Source: Selenomonadales bacterium (GTDB lineage Bacteria; Bacillota; Negativicutes; Sporomusales; UBA7701). Taken from it: 64,000 nt of DNA. Where the stretch lies: positions 61,317 to 125,316 of the forward strand of contig JARKNV010000062.1 in assembly GCA_029976065.1 (NCBI GenBank), given 5' to 3'. Positions 62,761-64,000 of the stretch are shown piece by piece. The number at the start of each line of letters is the position of its first letter. Position 1 is the first letter of the stretch. A program made the position numbers and the translations under genes. The notes under the pieces are model-generated. The model did no database searches, was not told where the DNA came from, and was given only the letters and a program-made list of their open reading frames with translations.

Positions 62761-63984
62761 ATGAACATCCGCGAAGAAGCGCTCAAAGTCCGTCAGCAAC
62801 ACCAGGGCATCCTGGGCGTTGCCCCCAAAGTGCCGCTCACAAACCGGCAAGACCTCAGCATCCTCTACACCCCGGGCGTCGCCGAACCCTGCAAGGACAT
62901 CAAAACCGACAAAGACCTGTCCTTCGAAATAACCTGCCGCGGCAACATGGTCGCCGTCGTAACCGACGGCACCCGCGTCCTCGGCCTGGGCGACATCGGA
63001 CCCGAAGCCGGCCTGCCGGTCATGGAAGGCAAATCAGTCCTCTTCAAAGTCTTCGGCGACGTCGACGCCGTGCCCATCTGCCTCGACACCAAAGACCCCG
63101 ACAAAATCATCGAAACCGTCAAACTCCTCCAGCCCAGCTTCGGCGGCATCAACCTCGAAGACCTCTCCTCCCCGAAATGCTACGACATAGAAGACAAACT
63201 CAAAGAAATCATGGACATCCCCGTCTTCCACGACGACCAGCACGGCACCGCCATCGCCGCCCTCTCCGCCCTCATCGGCGCCCTCCGCTTCGTCAAAAAA
63301 GACATCAAAACAGCGCGGATAATCGTCAACGGCGCCGGCGCGGCCGGCACCGCCATCGGCCGCCTGCTCGTCAAAGCCGGCGCCGCCAACCTCGTCATGG
63401 TCGACATCAAAGGCGCCCTCTACGACGGCATGGAAGGCCTCAACCGCATCCAGGCCGACCTCGCCAAAAACACCAACAAAGACAAGAAAAAAGGCAACCT
63501 CGCCGACTTCGCCCAAGGCGCCGACGTCCTCATCGGCGTCTCCGGCCCCAACCTGTTCACCAAAGAAATCATCGCCAGCATGGGCAAAGACGCCATCGTC
63601 TTCGGCATGGCCAACCCCGTGCCCGAAACCACCTACGCCGACGCCAAGGCCGCCGGCGCCCGGGTCGCCGGCACCGGCCGCTCCGACGCCCCCAACCAGG
63701 TCAACAACGTCACCGTCTTCCCAGGCATCTTCCGCGGCGCCCTCGACGTCAGGGCCCGCCAGATCAACGAAGAAATGAAGCTCGCCGCCGCGTACGCCAT
63801 CGCCGACCTGCTGCCGGAAAAAGACCTCCGCGAAGACTTCGTCGTCGTCGACGCCTTCGACCCGCGGGTCGCCCCGGCCGTAGCCGCCGCCGTCGCCAAA
63901 ACCGCCATCGAAACAGGCGTGGCGAGAGTCAAAGTCGATCCGGAAGAAATTCGCGCCAAGACAGCAGCCCGGGTAGGCCGGTAA
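62761..63984 (+). CDS. NAD(P)-dependent malic enzyme
   Basis: Oxidatively decarboxylates malate to pyruvate. The 407 residues are the short bacterial form without a phosphotransacetylase tail. YTPGVAEPCKDI (catalytic Tyr), RGNMVAVVTDGTRVLGLGDIGPEAGLPVMEGKSVLFK, FGGINLEDLSSPKC, VFHDDQHGTAIA (metal Asp) and GAGAAGTAIGRLLV for NAD are all present. The ATG follows GGGGGAGAAAA. With the transporter it forms a malate-use unit. Confidence 0.94.
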   Translation: MNIREEALKVRQQHQGILGVAPKVPLTNRQDLSILYTPGVAEPCKDIKTDKDLSFEITCRGNMVAVVTDGTRVLGLGDIGPEAGLPVMEGKSVLFKVFGDVDAVPICLDTKDPDKIIETVKLLQPSFGGINLEDLSSPKCYDIEDKLKEIMDIPVFHDDQHGTAIAALSALIGALRFVKKDIKTARIIVNGAGAAGTAIGRLLVKAGAANLVMVDIKGALYDGMEGLNRIQADLAKNTNKDKKKGNLADFAQGADVLIGVSGPNLFTKEIIASMGKDAIVFGMANPVPETTYADAKAAGARVAGTGRSDAPNQVNNVTVFPGIFRGALDVRARQINEEMKLAAAYAIADLLPEKDLREDFVVVDAFDPRVAPAVAAAVAKTAIETGVARVKVDPEEIRAKTAARVGR

Positions 63985-64000
63985 ACAGCACTACTAAAGG

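Overview
The window looks like a chromosome segment of an anaerobic, didermic Firmicute, probably Negativicutes of the Sporomusaceae type. Firmicutes markers are AddAB, SepF, YlbF, a T-box leader and many TTG/GTG starts behind strong GGAGG sites. Anaerobic markers are HydG with a TM1266-type regulator, a B12-dependent ribonucleotide reductase, 2-hydroxyacyl-CoA dehydratase-activase relatives and TRAP/DASS organic-acid transport. The family assignment is inference; no rRNA is present.

The window has two halves. Bases 1 to about 13,090 are AT-rich accessory DNA. This part holds a caspase-like protease fused to a Ski2-like helicase; a DUF6765 protein; a frameshifted DUF6338 membrane protein with two tiny proline-rich ORFs; and a caspase-like protease next to a ThsB-like TIR protein, the gene pair of type IV Thoeris. 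A CI-like repressor, a PH/zinc-ribbon/OB membrane protein, an excisionase-like HTH protein, three iterons before a replication-initiator-like protein and a zinc-ribbon phage-type protein follow. tRNA remnants, degraded paired repeats and a 5'-truncated acetyltransferase at the right edge suggest a decayed integrative element whose integrase lies outside the window.

From about 13,090 the DNA becomes GC-rich, ordinary core genome, mostly on the plus strand. In order: addBA; a molybdenum cofactor operon (moaA, a MoaD-like gene, moaC, a MOSC gene, moaB/mogA); a probable Tyr T-box with aroF-tyrA; an SGNH hydrolase and an MFS transporter; hydG with its regulator gene and a structured leader; a DUF2229/CoA-activase pair and a ferredoxin; housekeeping genes (yjbQ, DUF503, trmL, an endonuclease IV-like gene, a soluble chemoreceptor, ylbF, murB, an MBL/beta-CASP nuclease, typA, nrdJ, sepF); and an unusual ABC-type binding protein with an extra N-terminal domain.

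The right end holds two catabolic modules. The first is an IclR-regulated hexuronate cluster (kduI, cupin, TRAP genes in the order P-M-Q, two alcohol dehydrogenases, kduD, KDPG aldolase, KDG kinase). It would take keto-deoxyuronates through KDG and KDPG to pyruvate and glyceraldehyde-3-phosphate. The second is a dicarboxylate module: a DcuS/DcuR-type two-component system, a DASS transporter and malic enzyme, which together would sense, import and decarboxylate malate. A GC-rich palindromic repeat of about 120 bp occurs five times between core genes; three copies lie directly before Rho-independent terminators.
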